Assembly (NCBI RefSeq): GCF_900104215.1
Contig: NZ_FMXO01000003.1
Coordinates: 175,286-239,285, forward strand
DNA from: Desulfonatronum thiosulfatophilum
Lineage (GTDB): Bacteria > Desulfobacterota > Desulfovibrionia > Desulfovibrionales > Desulfonatronaceae
Length of the DNA: 64,000 nucleotides
Direction of reading: 5' to 3'
Shown here: one piece after another, positions 18,071-26,826 of the stretch
Layout: every line of letters begins with the position of its first letter
How positions within the stretch are numbered: the stretch's first letter is position 1
Translations under genes and position numbers: made by a program
Notes under the pieces: model-generated
What the model was told of the DNA's origin: nothing
The model's input: the letters and a program-made list of their open reading frames with translations, nothing else
The model's database searches: none

Positions 18071-18982
18071 ATGGACATCTTGCTCGCACTTGTAGCCGCC
18101 GCCGCATATGGAGCGGCGGATTTCAGCGCCGGTCTGGCGTCGCGGCGTTCGCCCGCACTGACGGTGACCTTTCTTTCCCAGTTGACGGGGCTGGTGATGT
18201 TCGGGATTGCCATGGTCTTGATCAGGGAGCAGCCCACGGTCTCGGCTGTCGGGTGGGGAGCGGCGGCAGGCGCTGTCGTCGCTTTATCGATCTTTGCGTA
18301 TTATCGGGCTTTGGCCCTGGGCAGCATGGGGATCGTGGCCACCATCACGGCGATCTGGTCGGCGGTGGTGCCGTTTGCGCTTGGCCTCGCCCTTGGGGAA
18401 AGACCTTCATCGATGGCCGTCATCGGCATATTCTGCGTCATCGTCGCCGTGGGCATCATGTCGCATGGTCCGGAACGGATAGTGGTCGCTGGCGACAGGA
18501 AGCCGGGGAAGGCGGGTCAGGCCTCTGTCCTGTTCTTGGCCGGCCATTTACGAGGGATCTTGAAAACACATGGGTTGATCGGAGCCACACTGGCCGGCAT
18601 CGGATTTGGATTGCTCGGCATTTTGATGAAGCAGGCAAGCATGCACGGCAACATCATCTGGCCGGTCTTCGCCGCGAGCATCGCCGCGGTTGTCATTACC
18701 GGACCAATGGTCGCAGCGACGAGTTCGCCCCTGACCTTCAACCGGCACAACCTGCCGCACATTCTCTCGGCAGGAGTGCTGCAATCCCTCGGAGTTCTGA
18801 CCTTTCTGCTGGCGATACAGGAAAGCCTGGTCTCCATCATTGCCGTTATCGTGGCCCTTTCACCCGCGCCGACCATGTTTCTGGCCAGGTTTTTTCTCAA
18901 TGAAAGCATGACCCGGGCTCAGTTGGCCGGTGTTGCCCTGGCCCTTGCGGGCATCGTCATCATCACCGCGCAACAGACTTGA
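18071..18982 (+). CDS. EamA/DMT-superfamily permease
   Basis: This 303-residue protein is a drug/metabolite transporter with two EamA repeats and about ten membrane helices. It begins MDILLALVAAAAYGAADF and ends with the second EamA repeat, including SPAPTMFLARFFLNESMTRAQLAGVALALAG. The start at 18071 is the first Met that places the helix at the N-terminus. Its ribosome site is weak. The substrate cannot be told from sequence. It is divergent from the DUF2254 gene across 186 bp and convergent with the next gene. Confidence 0.87.
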   Translation: MDILLALVAAAAYGAADFSAGLASRRSPALTVTFLSQLTGLVMFGIAMVLIREQPTVSAVGWGAAAGAVVALSIFAYYRALALGSMGIVATITAIWSAVVPFALGLALGERPSSMAVIGIFCVIVAVGIMSHGPERIVVAGDRKPGKAGQASVLFLAGHLRGILKTHGLIGATLAGIGFGLLGILMKQASMHGNIIWPVFAASIAAVVITGPMVAATSSPLTFNRHNLPHILSAGVLQSLGVLTFLLAIQESLVSIIAVIVALSPAPTMFLARFFLNESMTRAQLAGVALALAGIVIITAQQT

Positions 18983-18985
18983 ACA

Positions 18986-19050
18986 GGAGCATTCGGGGTT
19001 TGTGGGTCGAAGTTCGTTGGTACGAACCAAAATCAAATTCCGAATGCTCC
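18986..19050. terminator. branched inverted repeat between convergent genes
   Basis: GGAGCATTCGG (18986-18996) pairs perfectly with 19040-19050. Within the long loop a second hairpin GTTCG/CGAAC forms. It sits between the DMT permease and the convergent membrane-protein gene and could act as a two-way terminator, though neither side has a clear T run. Confidence 0.45.
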
Positions 19051-19082
19051 CGCTGAAGCTGTCGGGATGAATCAGGAGCTCG

Positions 19083-20627
19083 TCATACCGCGAATAAGGA
19101 ATACAAGACGCCCAGCAGCCCGATGCCGGCAAGGATAAAAACCGGCGTTCGCGGCATTTCACCATCATTTTCCATGGCTCGCCCGAACATGAAAAAAACC
19201 ACGGGGTGGACAAGAAAGGGCATGGAGAAAATGAACGGAATCAGGAGGGCTGCCTCCGGGCCGAACATGCCGCCCTGGGTTGCGGCGAACAGACCGAAAT
19301 GGGAAATACCCGAAGATACGGCCATGGCCGTGAATCCCAAGGGCATGCCGGCGATGCTGAGCAGGACGAATCCGCCGAACACGGCGCAAAGCTGCCAACC
19401 AAAGGAGAATTGCATCAACCCCTTGACCTCGCTGGCGTCCTTGCCGCCGGCTCTGCCCATTGTTCGCATGGAATAGATGGTCAGCAGGACGCCGACCAGA
19501 ACTATGAGCAGGGACGGCCACATGATCAGCCTGTCAAGTTGGGCGCTCATGGCCAGCACTGAAAAGACGAAAATATGGCCGAAAAAGGGGATGTTGATCA
19601 TGATCGGCGCCCGGTAGGCGGCGGTGTTGCCAAGGTCTCCCGCCGTGCAGGCGCCGGTCAATCCGGAGTGAGACAAGGCTCCGGCCATGCCCGGTGCAAG
19701 ATTGCGGGCCTGGTTGGTCTTTCCGAACAGCATCAGCAGGGCGATCCCGCCGAACATCCAGAACATTTGCCCGAAAAATCCATACGCCAGAACCGCGTTC
19801 ATGCCGGTGATGGCAAAGGCTTCCGTGATCCGGGAGCCGCCGATCATGAAATTGGCGGCCAATACAACGGGTATCCCGGCAAACAACAGGGCGCGAATGG
19901 TCGGCCCGAAGCGCCAGCGATACATCAAGGCTCCGAGACCGGCGGCAATGATCATGGCAAAAAAGATCTGGGGCAGGGCGATGACGGGCCTGATCCACAT
20001 CGCAATGGTATACGACGCCAGGAGAATGCCCAGAATGGCAATCACTTCCACCAGCCCCATCTTGATGTACAGGCGCTTGTTGGCCACCTTGGCCTTGTGA
20101 TCGATGAGGATCACGGAGCCTACCAGCCCGAGATAGGCGATCAGCGGGTAGAATCGGCTGAGGTCGGTAAAACTCAGGCCTACAATCAATCGGTACAAGG
20201 CTTCGATGCCGATCAGCAGAAAAAAAGAACGAATAATGAAGACAAGTTGGGTGCGCCCCGTGCCCAGGACTGTTTCTTCCGTGGAATGAATCACCATGTC
20301 GTCCGGATCAAGTTCGATGCCGCCGAGGATCTTGCGCAGCTCCTGCCCCCCCACGAAAAAGGAGACCGTCAAGGCGACAATGGTCGTGCGGCTGACAAGA
20401 TCGATCAGCGAAAACTGAGGCAAGCCGGGAGTGGATACTCCGCTGGCCACCAGCACGTAACCCATGGTCAGCCCGAAAATGACGATGATCAGGATCGGCG
20501 AATAGCGGGTCCCGGCGACGGCCGTCCTGGCCACCAGAACCATGGGGATGAGGAGAAACAGGGAAAGCAGAAACTGGTTCAGGATCTGCAGATTGGCTAT
20601 CTGATCAACCACAACGGCGACATCCAT
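19083..20627 (-). CDS. uncharacterised polytopic membrane protein, likely transporter
   Basis: I do not recognise the family of this 514-residue protein. It has about 12 or more hydrophobic segments spread over its length, a conserved-looking soluble loop near residues 95-120 (GGIELDPDDMVIHSTEE), and a glycine-rich middle (GMAGALSHSGLTGACTAGDLGNTAAY) that could be a substrate or ion site, as in GltS-like sodium symporters. AGGAGG lies seven bases before the ATG at 20627. That makes this start better than the ATG eight codons upstream. It stands alone, convergent with the DMT permease. Confidence 0.75.
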   Translation of the reverse strand: MDVAVVVDQIANLQILNQFLLSLFLLIPMVLVARTAVAGTRYSPILIIVIFGLTMGYVLVASGVSTPGLPQFSLIDLVSRTTIVALTVSFFVGGQELRKILGGIELDPDDMVIHSTEETVLGTGRTQLVFIIRSFFLLIGIEALYRLIVGLSFTDLSRFYPLIAYLGLVGSVILIDHKAKVANKRLYIKMGLVEVIAILGILLASYTIAMWIRPVIALPQIFFAMIIAAGLGALMYRWRFGPTIRALLFAGIPVVLAANFMIGGSRITEAFAITGMNAVLAYGFFGQMFWMFGGIALLMLFGKTNQARNLAPGMAGALSHSGLTGACTAGDLGNTAAYRAPIMINIPFFGHIFVFSVLAMSAQLDRLIMWPSLLIVLVGVLLTIYSMRTMGRAGGKDASEVKGLMQFSFGWQLCAVFGGFVLLSIAGMPLGFTAMAVSSGISHFGLFAATQGGMFGPEAALLIPFIFSMPFLVHPVVFFMFGRAMENDGEMPRTPVFILAGIGLLGVLYSLFAV

Positions 20628-21198
20628 GAGAGGACCTCCTGAAGCATGCATTACGGACTATGGCAGTATGCAGCAGCTTTTGCCGACACTATTCATCAAC
20701 CATCTACCAGGACCCGTGGTGTTTATCAACGAGAACGCCGTTCCGGGCCGACAATCCCTGAGTCGTACATTGAAAGCTTTCCCTGGTGTTTCGGATTATC
20801 GCCGTCCTGATTTCAATTGAAATCCTGATAAGAAAAACCTTGCCATGAATAAAAGCATTCATTAAGTAATGTTTCAAAAATGGCAACTGCCACCATAACC
20901 CTATATTTTTGTAAGTTATTTTATTTAAATATAACAAGTTATGGAATTGTTCATGCTGCTTTTTCCGTGGATATCTGTCATGGTCTGGCGAATTTATGTC
21001 AGTTTTGTAACGTTTGTGTTTTTCTTGCTGAAATCTTTTCAGCCTGTTAATACATTTTTGTATCTTCTTATGAATTTCATGTGGTATTTCATGGTCGAAA
21101 TTACGGGTATTTGTTATGCTGCTTTTTTGCTTCAGCCGGCAATCGTCCTGCGTCATCAAGTTGATGTACTGTTCTCACCTCAATGAAAGAGTGTACCT
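20628..21198. other. AT-rich gene-free stretch between divergent genes
   Basis: About 570 bp separate the membrane-protein gene from the glutamate synthase genes. The right two thirds are markedly richer in A and T than the rest of the window. A 50-codon frame (20668-20820) and an 81-codon hydrophobic frame (20941-21186) are present. Neither has a ribosome site nor resembles a known protein, and poly-T DNA gives Phe/Leu-rich frames by chance. It probably holds the promoters of both neighbours and a long leader for the glutamate synthase operon. Confidence 0.5.
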
Positions 21199-22326
21199 AT
21201 GTGCCGTTTATTCTCTCTGACCAGTTCCGAGCCCATATCGCCGATGCGGGCCATTGAGGCACTGGATGTGATGAAGGAAGGTCATGACGGTTCGGGAATA
21301 GGTCTTTTTCTGACCGATCTTTCCGGTCCCTTCCAGGAATTCAAAGACCTGCCCATCCTTTCCGGTATTTTCACCCAGGATGGTCTGCGCCGTCTGGACG
21401 CAGTCATGTCCGAAAAAGGTTTTGTCCCCAAATTCCGATTGACCCTGGATATGAATCAAACTCCTCCGGGCACTCCCCGGCGAGAAGTCTATCTGACGCA
21501 GGTCTATGAACCCCCGGCACACTGGAATGACCTGGAGCCGACGATCCGCGAACAGGAATTGACCAGGACCCGGCTGACCCTGCGCCATATGGGGCAGGTA
21601 GAGGAAGACATGGTCGTCTTCAGTTTCTGGCCGGACGTGATCATGATCAAGGAAGTCGGCGATCCCATGGAAATCGGCCGATACCTCGGTCTGGATCGAA
21701 AAGAGCTGTATGCGGGGCGAATACTTGCCCAGGGCAGGCAGAACACCAATTACGGCATCAATCTGTACGCGTGCCATCCCTTTTTCATTCAGGGCGTGTC
21801 CACCATGACCAACGGCGAGAATACGGCCTTCGTGCCCATCAAGGAATATTTGAGCACTCAGGGCGTTCCCGGCTATGAAGGGTACCAGTCCGACTCCGAG
21901 GTGTTCACCCATATTCTCCATTTCACCCTCAAGGGCCTCGGACTCGGCCTGGAAGCCTATAAGCACGTGATTACCCCGCTGCAGGCTGAAGATCTGGAAG
22001 CCCATCCGGACCGGGATTTTCTGCATACCTTGAAGCAGGCCTGCCGGCGGCTGATCATCGACGGCCCGAATTGCGTCATCGGCTGCCTGCCGGACAAGTC
22101 CATGTTCATGGTTCAGGACCGCAAGAAACTGCGTCCCGGCATTGTCGGCGGCAGGCCAGGCCTGTTCGCCTTTTCGTCCGAAGCCTGCGGGCTGGACGCC
22201 GCCATTCCGGAACGCGACAAATCCAAGGATTTTCAACCCATGCACCTTGACACGGCCATTGTGTCGCCCGATTGTCAGGAGATTCGAATATGCCGGCAAA
22301 CGCAGCCGTTACCCCATCTACATTAA
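21199..22326 (+). CDS. glutamate synthase, glutamine amidotransferase subunit (split type)
   Basis: This 375-residue class II glutamine amidotransferase begins MCRLF, so Cys2 becomes the N-terminal nucleophile after Met removal. HDGSGIGLFL and the ACHPFFIQGVSTMTNGENTA region fit the substrate-binding loops. It frees ammonia from glutamine for the FMN subunit encoded next. Splitting of glutamate synthase into separate amidotransferase, FMN and GXGXG parts is typical of archaea and many sulfate reducers. It overlaps the next gene by 37 bases. Confidence 0.9.
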   Translation: MCRLFSLTSSEPISPMRAIEALDVMKEGHDGSGIGLFLTDLSGPFQEFKDLPILSGIFTQDGLRRLDAVMSEKGFVPKFRLTLDMNQTPPGTPRREVYLTQVYEPPAHWNDLEPTIREQELTRTRLTLRHMGQVEEDMVVFSFWPDVIMIKEVGDPMEIGRYLGLDRKELYAGRILAQGRQNTNYGINLYACHPFFIQGVSTMTNGENTAFVPIKEYLSTQGVPGYEGYQSDSEVFTHILHFTLKGLGLGLEAYKHVITPLQAEDLEAHPDRDFLHTLKQACRRLIIDGPNCVIGCLPDKSMFMVQDRKKLRPGIVGGRPGLFAFSSEACGLDAAIPERDKSKDFQPMHLDTAIVSPDCQEIRICRQTQPLPHLH

Positions 22327-23927
22327 GTCAACGCGACCTTCCCTGGCAGATCAACTGGGACATTCATACCTGCACCCTGTGCGGCAAATGCACGGCGGTT
22401 TGCCCCGTCAATGCCATTGAGTTCGGCACGTTCCGCAAGCGGGCCATCGTCACGCCGCCCCTGGGCCTGCGGGAAAAGCCCTCCTCCAGTTCCAACGTCT
22501 ATTACGGCATCCGGCAGCGCACGGACCCTGCCTATGCCTGCATCGGCTGCGCCACGTGCAACATGGTCTGCCCGAACAACGCCATCCGACCGCTGAAGTC
22601 GGAAAGCACGGACACGCTGCGCTATCACCGCGACCGGGGCGGCCAGCCGCGAACCCGCGGCGGCCGGCGCAATGCCGGGGAAAGCGTTCTGGATCAGATC
22701 AAGTTCATGCGCATCTCCATGCTCACGGACCCGGCCCTGGATGCCGGACGTCATGAGTTTGAGATGCGCACGCTGATCGGTCGCATCCTGCCCCCGGCCG
22801 AGGCGCTCAAGACCCGCCGGGAACAGGGCTGGATGCCTCCGGTTCGGGAAATCTATCCACTGATGATCGGTTCCATGAGCTTCGGGGCGTTGTCCCCGAA
22901 CATGTGGGAAGGATTGCAGATGGGGGTGGCTTATCTGAACGAGGAGCTGGGCATGCCGGTGCGCATGTGCACCGGGGAGGGAGGATGTCCGCCGCGACTG
23001 CTGCGTTCGCGCTTCATGAAGTACGTCATTCTTCAGATAGCCAGCGGCTATTTCGGCTGGGATGAGATCATTCACGCCATTCCGCACATGAAGGAAGACC
23101 CCTGCGCCGTGGAGATCAAGTACGGTCAGGGCGCCAAGCCCGGCGACGGCGGACTGCTCCAGTGGCACAAGGTCAACCAGCTTATTGCCGCGATCCGCGG
23201 TGTGCCGCCCGGCGTCAGTCTGCCAAGTCCGCCCACGCACCAGACCAAGTACTCCATTGAGGAAGCCGTGGCCAAGATGATTCAGTCCATGAGCATGGCC
23301 TGGGGCTTCCGGGTGCCGGTATACCCGAAGATCTCCGCCTCCAGCACATCGCTTTCCGTGTTGAACAATCTGACCCGCAATCCCTATGCCGCGGGTTTGG
23401 CCATCGACGGCGAGGACGGCGGCACCGGAGCGGCCTACAACGTGTCCATGAACCACATGGGCCATCCCATCGCCTCCAATCTGCGGGATTGTTATCTGAA
23501 CCTGGTCAAGCTGGGCAAACAGAACGAATTGCCCATCATCGCCGGCGGCGGTGCGGGCAAGAACGGCAACCTGGCGGCCAACGCCGCGGCCCTGATCATG
23601 CTCGGCGCCAGCGCGGTCCAGATCGGCAAGTACATTATGCAGGCCGCTGCGGGGTGCCTGGGGTCCGAGGGCGACCGCTGCAACATCTGCAATATCGGCC
23701 GTTGCCCCAAAGGGATCACGTCGCAGGATCCGCGGCTTTATCGCCGCCTGGACCCGGAACAGGTGGCCGAGCGGGTGGTGGACGTGTTTGTCGGATTCGA
23801 CACGGAACTGAAGAAGATCGTCGCCCCCTTGGGCCGCTCCACCTCCCTGCCCATCGGGATGTCCGACGCCTTGGGCATTGCGGACAAGGCCGCGGCGGAA
23901 CGGCTGCAGATCAAATACGTGGTGTAG
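22290..23927 (+). CDS. glutamate synthase FMN subunit with ferredoxin domain (archaeal type)
   Basis: This 545-residue protein is the central catalytic subunit that makes glutamate from 2-oxoglutarate and ammonia. The N-terminus holds two [4Fe-4S] motifs, CTLCGKCTAVCP and CIGCATCNMVCP. The FMN barrel follows, with MIGSMSFGALSP, KYGQGAKPGDGG, IDGEDGGTGAA and IAGGGAGKNG, and the cluster region CNICNIGRCPKG. The ATG at 22290 has CAGGAG upstream and is preferred to the in-frame TTG at 22272. It overlaps the amidotransferase gene, so the two are coupled. Confidence 0.93.
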   Translation: MPANAAVTPSTLSQRDLPWQINWDIHTCTLCGKCTAVCPVNAIEFGTFRKRAIVTPPLGLREKPSSSSNVYYGIRQRTDPAYACIGCATCNMVCPNNAIRPLKSESTDTLRYHRDRGGQPRTRGGRRNAGESVLDQIKFMRISMLTDPALDAGRHEFEMRTLIGRILPPAEALKTRREQGWMPPVREIYPLMIGSMSFGALSPNMWEGLQMGVAYLNEELGMPVRMCTGEGGCPPRLLRSRFMKYVILQIASGYFGWDEIIHAIPHMKEDPCAVEIKYGQGAKPGDGGLLQWHKVNQLIAAIRGVPPGVSLPSPPTHQTKYSIEEAVAKMIQSMSMAWGFRVPVYPKISASSTSLSVLNNLTRNPYAAGLAIDGEDGGTGAAYNVSMNHMGHPIASNLRDCYLNLVKLGKQNELPIIAGGGAGKNGNLAANAAALIMLGASAVQIGKYIMQAAAGCLGSEGDRCNICNIGRCPKGITSQDPRLYRRLDPEQVAERVVDVFVGFDTELKKIVAPLGRSTSLPIGMSDALGIADKAAAERLQIKYVV

Positions 23928-24082
23928 GGATCGAGGCCACGGTCTTTAAATCTTGGTACGCAAGCCCAGGCGTCACGATGGCCGCGACCGTGAGCCACTT
24001 CCTTTTTTCAACCAGGACAAAGAAGTGAACCGTTCCGACGTGACGTCCATGAAGAACGGAAATATTTCTTGATGAGGCATAC

Positions 24083-26455
24083 ATGAGCAAAGCAGAAGCA
24101 GTACATATTGCCGGTACAGACGAGACAGGACGGGTTTCCTCCCGAATACTGGAAGAGCGCATTCAGGAGGCCGTGCGCAGCGGCGCCTGCGATCTGGAGG
24201 TAGCGGCCCGGGGCCAGCACGGCATTGGCGGGCGGCTTTTTCAGCCGGAAGGCAAGCCGATCACCGTGCGGATCACCGGCTCACCCGGTCAGCGCACCGG
24301 ATCCATGGGTTCGCCGGGAACGACCATTGAAATTCACGGTCCGGCTTCCGATGACATCGGCTGGCTTAATGCCGGCGCGGAAATCATCGTCCACGGCTAC
24401 GTCACCAACGGGGCCTGCAACGCCATGGCCCAGGGCAAGGTTTTTGTCGGCGGGCCCATTGGTTCCCGGGGCATGACCATGACCAAGTTCAACCCGCGGT
24501 TTTCCCATCCGGAATTGTGGGTTCTGGGGTCGGCGGGGGATTACTTCGCCGAGTTCATGGCCGGGGGGGTCGCGGTTGTTTGCGGTCACGAGGCGCAGGA
24601 TCCGTCCAACGTGCTGGGCTATCGTCCCTGTGTGGGCATGGTCGGCGGGAAAATTTTCTTTCGCGGGCCCATCCATGGCTACAGCCAGGCGGACGCCAAG
24701 CTGACGCCCATATCCGATGAGGAATGGCAGTGGCTGACCACGAACATGGAGAATTTCCTGGACAAAGTGCATCGCAAGGAGCTTCTTGCAGGGCTTACGA
24801 TCCGCGAAGAGTGGCAGTGCCTGAGCGCGCGGACGCCCATGGAAAAAATCGGTGCGAAGCGCCGATCCATGAGCGAGTTTCGACGGGATGTATGGGACAA
24901 GGAGCTGGGCCGCGGCGGCATGATCGGCGATTTGACCAACCTGGATCGCAGCCCGATACCCTTGATCACCACCGGTGATTTACGACGCTACGTACCGGTC
25001 TGGGAGCACCGCAAGTATCTTGCGCCCTGTCAGGCCGCCTGTCCAACGGGCATGCCGGTCCAGGAGCGTTGGCGACTGATTCGTGAAGGCAAGGTGGACG
25101 AAGCCGTGGACGTGGCCCTGGCGTTCACACCCTTTCCAGCCTCCATCTGCGGATACCTCTGTCCGCATTTGTGCATGCAGGGCTGCACCAAGGGCGTGGC
25201 TGGGGGGCTGCAGCCCGTGGACATCACGGATCTGGGCAGAAAAGGCGTCGGCTCGAAGCCTCCCAAACTCCCGGAGTTGAGCGGCACTCGCGTGGCGGTG
25301 ATCGGGGGGGGACCGGCAGGCATTTCCGTGGCCTGGCAGCTCCGGCTCAAGGGACACGATACCTGGATCTACGATATGGAAAAAGTGCTCGGCGGAAAGA
25401 TGGCCACGGCCATTCCCGAACAGCGCATTCCCAGGGAGGTGTTGGAGGCGGAAGTCGAGCGCGCCCGTCAAATCCTGCCGCACATTCATTTGCAACAAAA
25501 CCTGACCCACAAGGAATTTGAACAGCTCAAGGCTGATTTCGATTATGTGGTCATTGCCACGGGAGCCCAGAAGCCGCGGACAATCCCCATTCCCGGCGCG
25601 GAGCGGATCGTCCCGGCCCTGACCTTCCTGAAGAGCGCCAAGCTGAACAATCAACCAGTAGGCCGGCGGCTGGTGATCATCGGCGCGGGCAATGTGGGCT
25701 GCGACGTGGCCACCGAGGGGCACCGTCTGGGCGCGGAGGAAATCACCCTGATCGACATCCAGGAACCGGCGTCCTTCGGTGAGGAACGCAAAGCCGCGGA
25801 ACGCGCCGGCGCGGTCTTCCGGTATCCGTGCTTCACCAAGGAAATCACTCCCGAGGGCGTGATGCTGACCACCGGCGAGGTCATCCCGGCGGACACCGTG
25901 GTCATCTCCATCGGCGACCTGCCCGATCTGGGCTTTTTGCCTGAATCCATTCTCGTGGACCGGGGTTTCGTCCTGGTCAATGAGAACCATCAGACTTCGG
26001 ACCCGCAGGTTTTTGCCATCGGGGACATCGTCAAGCCGGGCCTGCTCACCGATGCCATCGGCGCTGGACGCAAGGCGGCCAGGATCATCGACGAAATGAC
26101 CTCAGGCAAGCGTCCGCTGATGAACGCTTCATGGCTGAAGGATTATCCCATCGAGTACAGCGAATCCTCCGAACGCATCGACTACTCCCGGATGACCCTG
26201 GAGTACTATGACCCCCGGATCACTGAACTCCAAAACCTGAACGACTGCGCGTCCCAGTGTTCCTCCTGCGGTTCCTGCATGGACTGCGGCCTGTGCGATG
26301 TGGTCTGCCCCGCGGCGGCAATCGAGCGCAAAGATCAGGGCGACGGCAAATACGAACGCGCCGCCAACCCGGACAAATGCATCGGTTGCGGCTTCTGCGG
26401 CAAATGCTGTCCGTGCGGGGTCTGGGATCTGGTGGAAAACACGCCCATGGGTTAG
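24083..26455 (+). CDS. glutamate synthase GXGXG domain fused to FAD reductase and ferredoxin domain
   Basis: This 790-residue protein joins three modules. Residues about 1-250 are the GXGXG beta-helix that forms the end of GltB in fused enzymes (GACNAMAQGKVFVGGPIGSRG). Residues about 300-690 are a GltD-like NAD(P)H:FAD reductase with the N-terminal cysteine set CQAACPTGMPV and CGYLCPHLCMQGC, VIGGGPAGISVAWQL for FAD and IIGAGNVGCDVA for NAD(P). The C-terminus has CSSCGSCMDCGLCDVVCP and CIGCGFCGKCCP. It supplies electrons to the FMN subunit. A 155-bp gap with small inverted repeats separates it from that gene. Confidence 0.92.
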   Translation: MSKAEAVHIAGTDETGRVSSRILEERIQEAVRSGACDLEVAARGQHGIGGRLFQPEGKPITVRITGSPGQRTGSMGSPGTTIEIHGPASDDIGWLNAGAEIIVHGYVTNGACNAMAQGKVFVGGPIGSRGMTMTKFNPRFSHPELWVLGSAGDYFAEFMAGGVAVVCGHEAQDPSNVLGYRPCVGMVGGKIFFRGPIHGYSQADAKLTPISDEEWQWLTTNMENFLDKVHRKELLAGLTIREEWQCLSARTPMEKIGAKRRSMSEFRRDVWDKELGRGGMIGDLTNLDRSPIPLITTGDLRRYVPVWEHRKYLAPCQAACPTGMPVQERWRLIREGKVDEAVDVALAFTPFPASICGYLCPHLCMQGCTKGVAGGLQPVDITDLGRKGVGSKPPKLPELSGTRVAVIGGGPAGISVAWQLRLKGHDTWIYDMEKVLGGKMATAIPEQRIPREVLEAEVERARQILPHIHLQQNLTHKEFEQLKADFDYVVIATGAQKPRTIPIPGAERIVPALTFLKSAKLNNQPVGRRLVIIGAGNVGCDVATEGHRLGAEEITLIDIQEPASFGEERKAAERAGAVFRYPCFTKEITPEGVMLTTGEVIPADTVVISIGDLPDLGFLPESILVDRGFVLVNENHQTSDPQVFAIGDIVKPGLLTDAIGAGRKAARIIDEMTSGKRPLMNASWLKDYPIEYSESSERIDYSRMTLEYYDPRITELQNLNDCASQCSSCGSCMDCGLCDVVCPAAAIERKDQGDGKYERAANPDKCIGCGFCGKCCPCGVWDLVENTPMG

Positions 26456-26475
26456 CTGGTCCCTGAAAAGCATAC

Positions 26476-26521
26476 AAAAAAGGGCAGGCCGTTGAACCTG
26501 TTATGGTTCAACGGCCTGCCC
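26476..26521 (-). terminator. strong terminator, 17-bp perfect stem
   Basis: GGGCAGGCCGTTGAACC (26482-26498) pairs perfectly with 26505-26521 across a 6-nt loop. The run of six A residues at 26476-26481 makes a T run on the minus strand, so it best ends the DUF493/chemoreceptor transcript. It may also stop the glutamate synthase operon arriving from the left. Confidence 0.9.
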
Positions 26522-26559
26522 GAATTGATCACGCCTGCAATGCGCAATCTCTCTTGCGT

Positions 26560-26820
26560 CTACAGCGAGATGATCCCCTCGATTTCCGCTACAGCTTCAT
26601 AAACCGCAATCACACCTGCACTGGAGGGCATGATTACATTGGCGGTCACGCTGATGTAATTGCCTTTGCCGGATTCGCGCACGCTCACACCCTCTCGGGA
26701 CTCAAACACGGCCAGAAGCTTTTCGGAACTCGCTCTGGGCACGATGAATTTGAACGGATATACGGCCGGCCAGGAATACTGTTCGTCCAGAAGTTTCTGG
26801 AAGGATACGTAGTCTTTCAT
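26560..26820 (-). CDS. DUF493/YbeD family small protein
   Basis: This 86-residue protein is of the DUF493 (YbeD) type, an ACT-like fold of unknown function that is often coded near lipoate genes in enterics. It has the typical start FQKLLDEQYSWPAVYPFKFIVP and the SVRESGKGNYISVTANVIM core. The length fits the family. It follows the chemoreceptor gene by six bases, with its ribosome site AAGGAAAG inside the end of that gene, so it is cotranscribed. A reason for the pairing is not evident. Confidence 0.88.
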   Translation of the reverse strand: MKDYVSFQKLLDEQYSWPAVYPFKFIVPRASSEKLLAVFESREGVSVRESGKGNYISVTANVIMPSSAGVIAVYEAVAEIEGIISL

Positions 26821-26826
26821 TGATTA

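Noticed and set aside
20941..21186. 81-codon hydrophobic frame before the glutamate synthase genes
   Set aside because: T-rich DNA gives Phe/Leu-rich frames by chance, and there is no ribosome site. I kept it only as a note on the AT-rich stretch.
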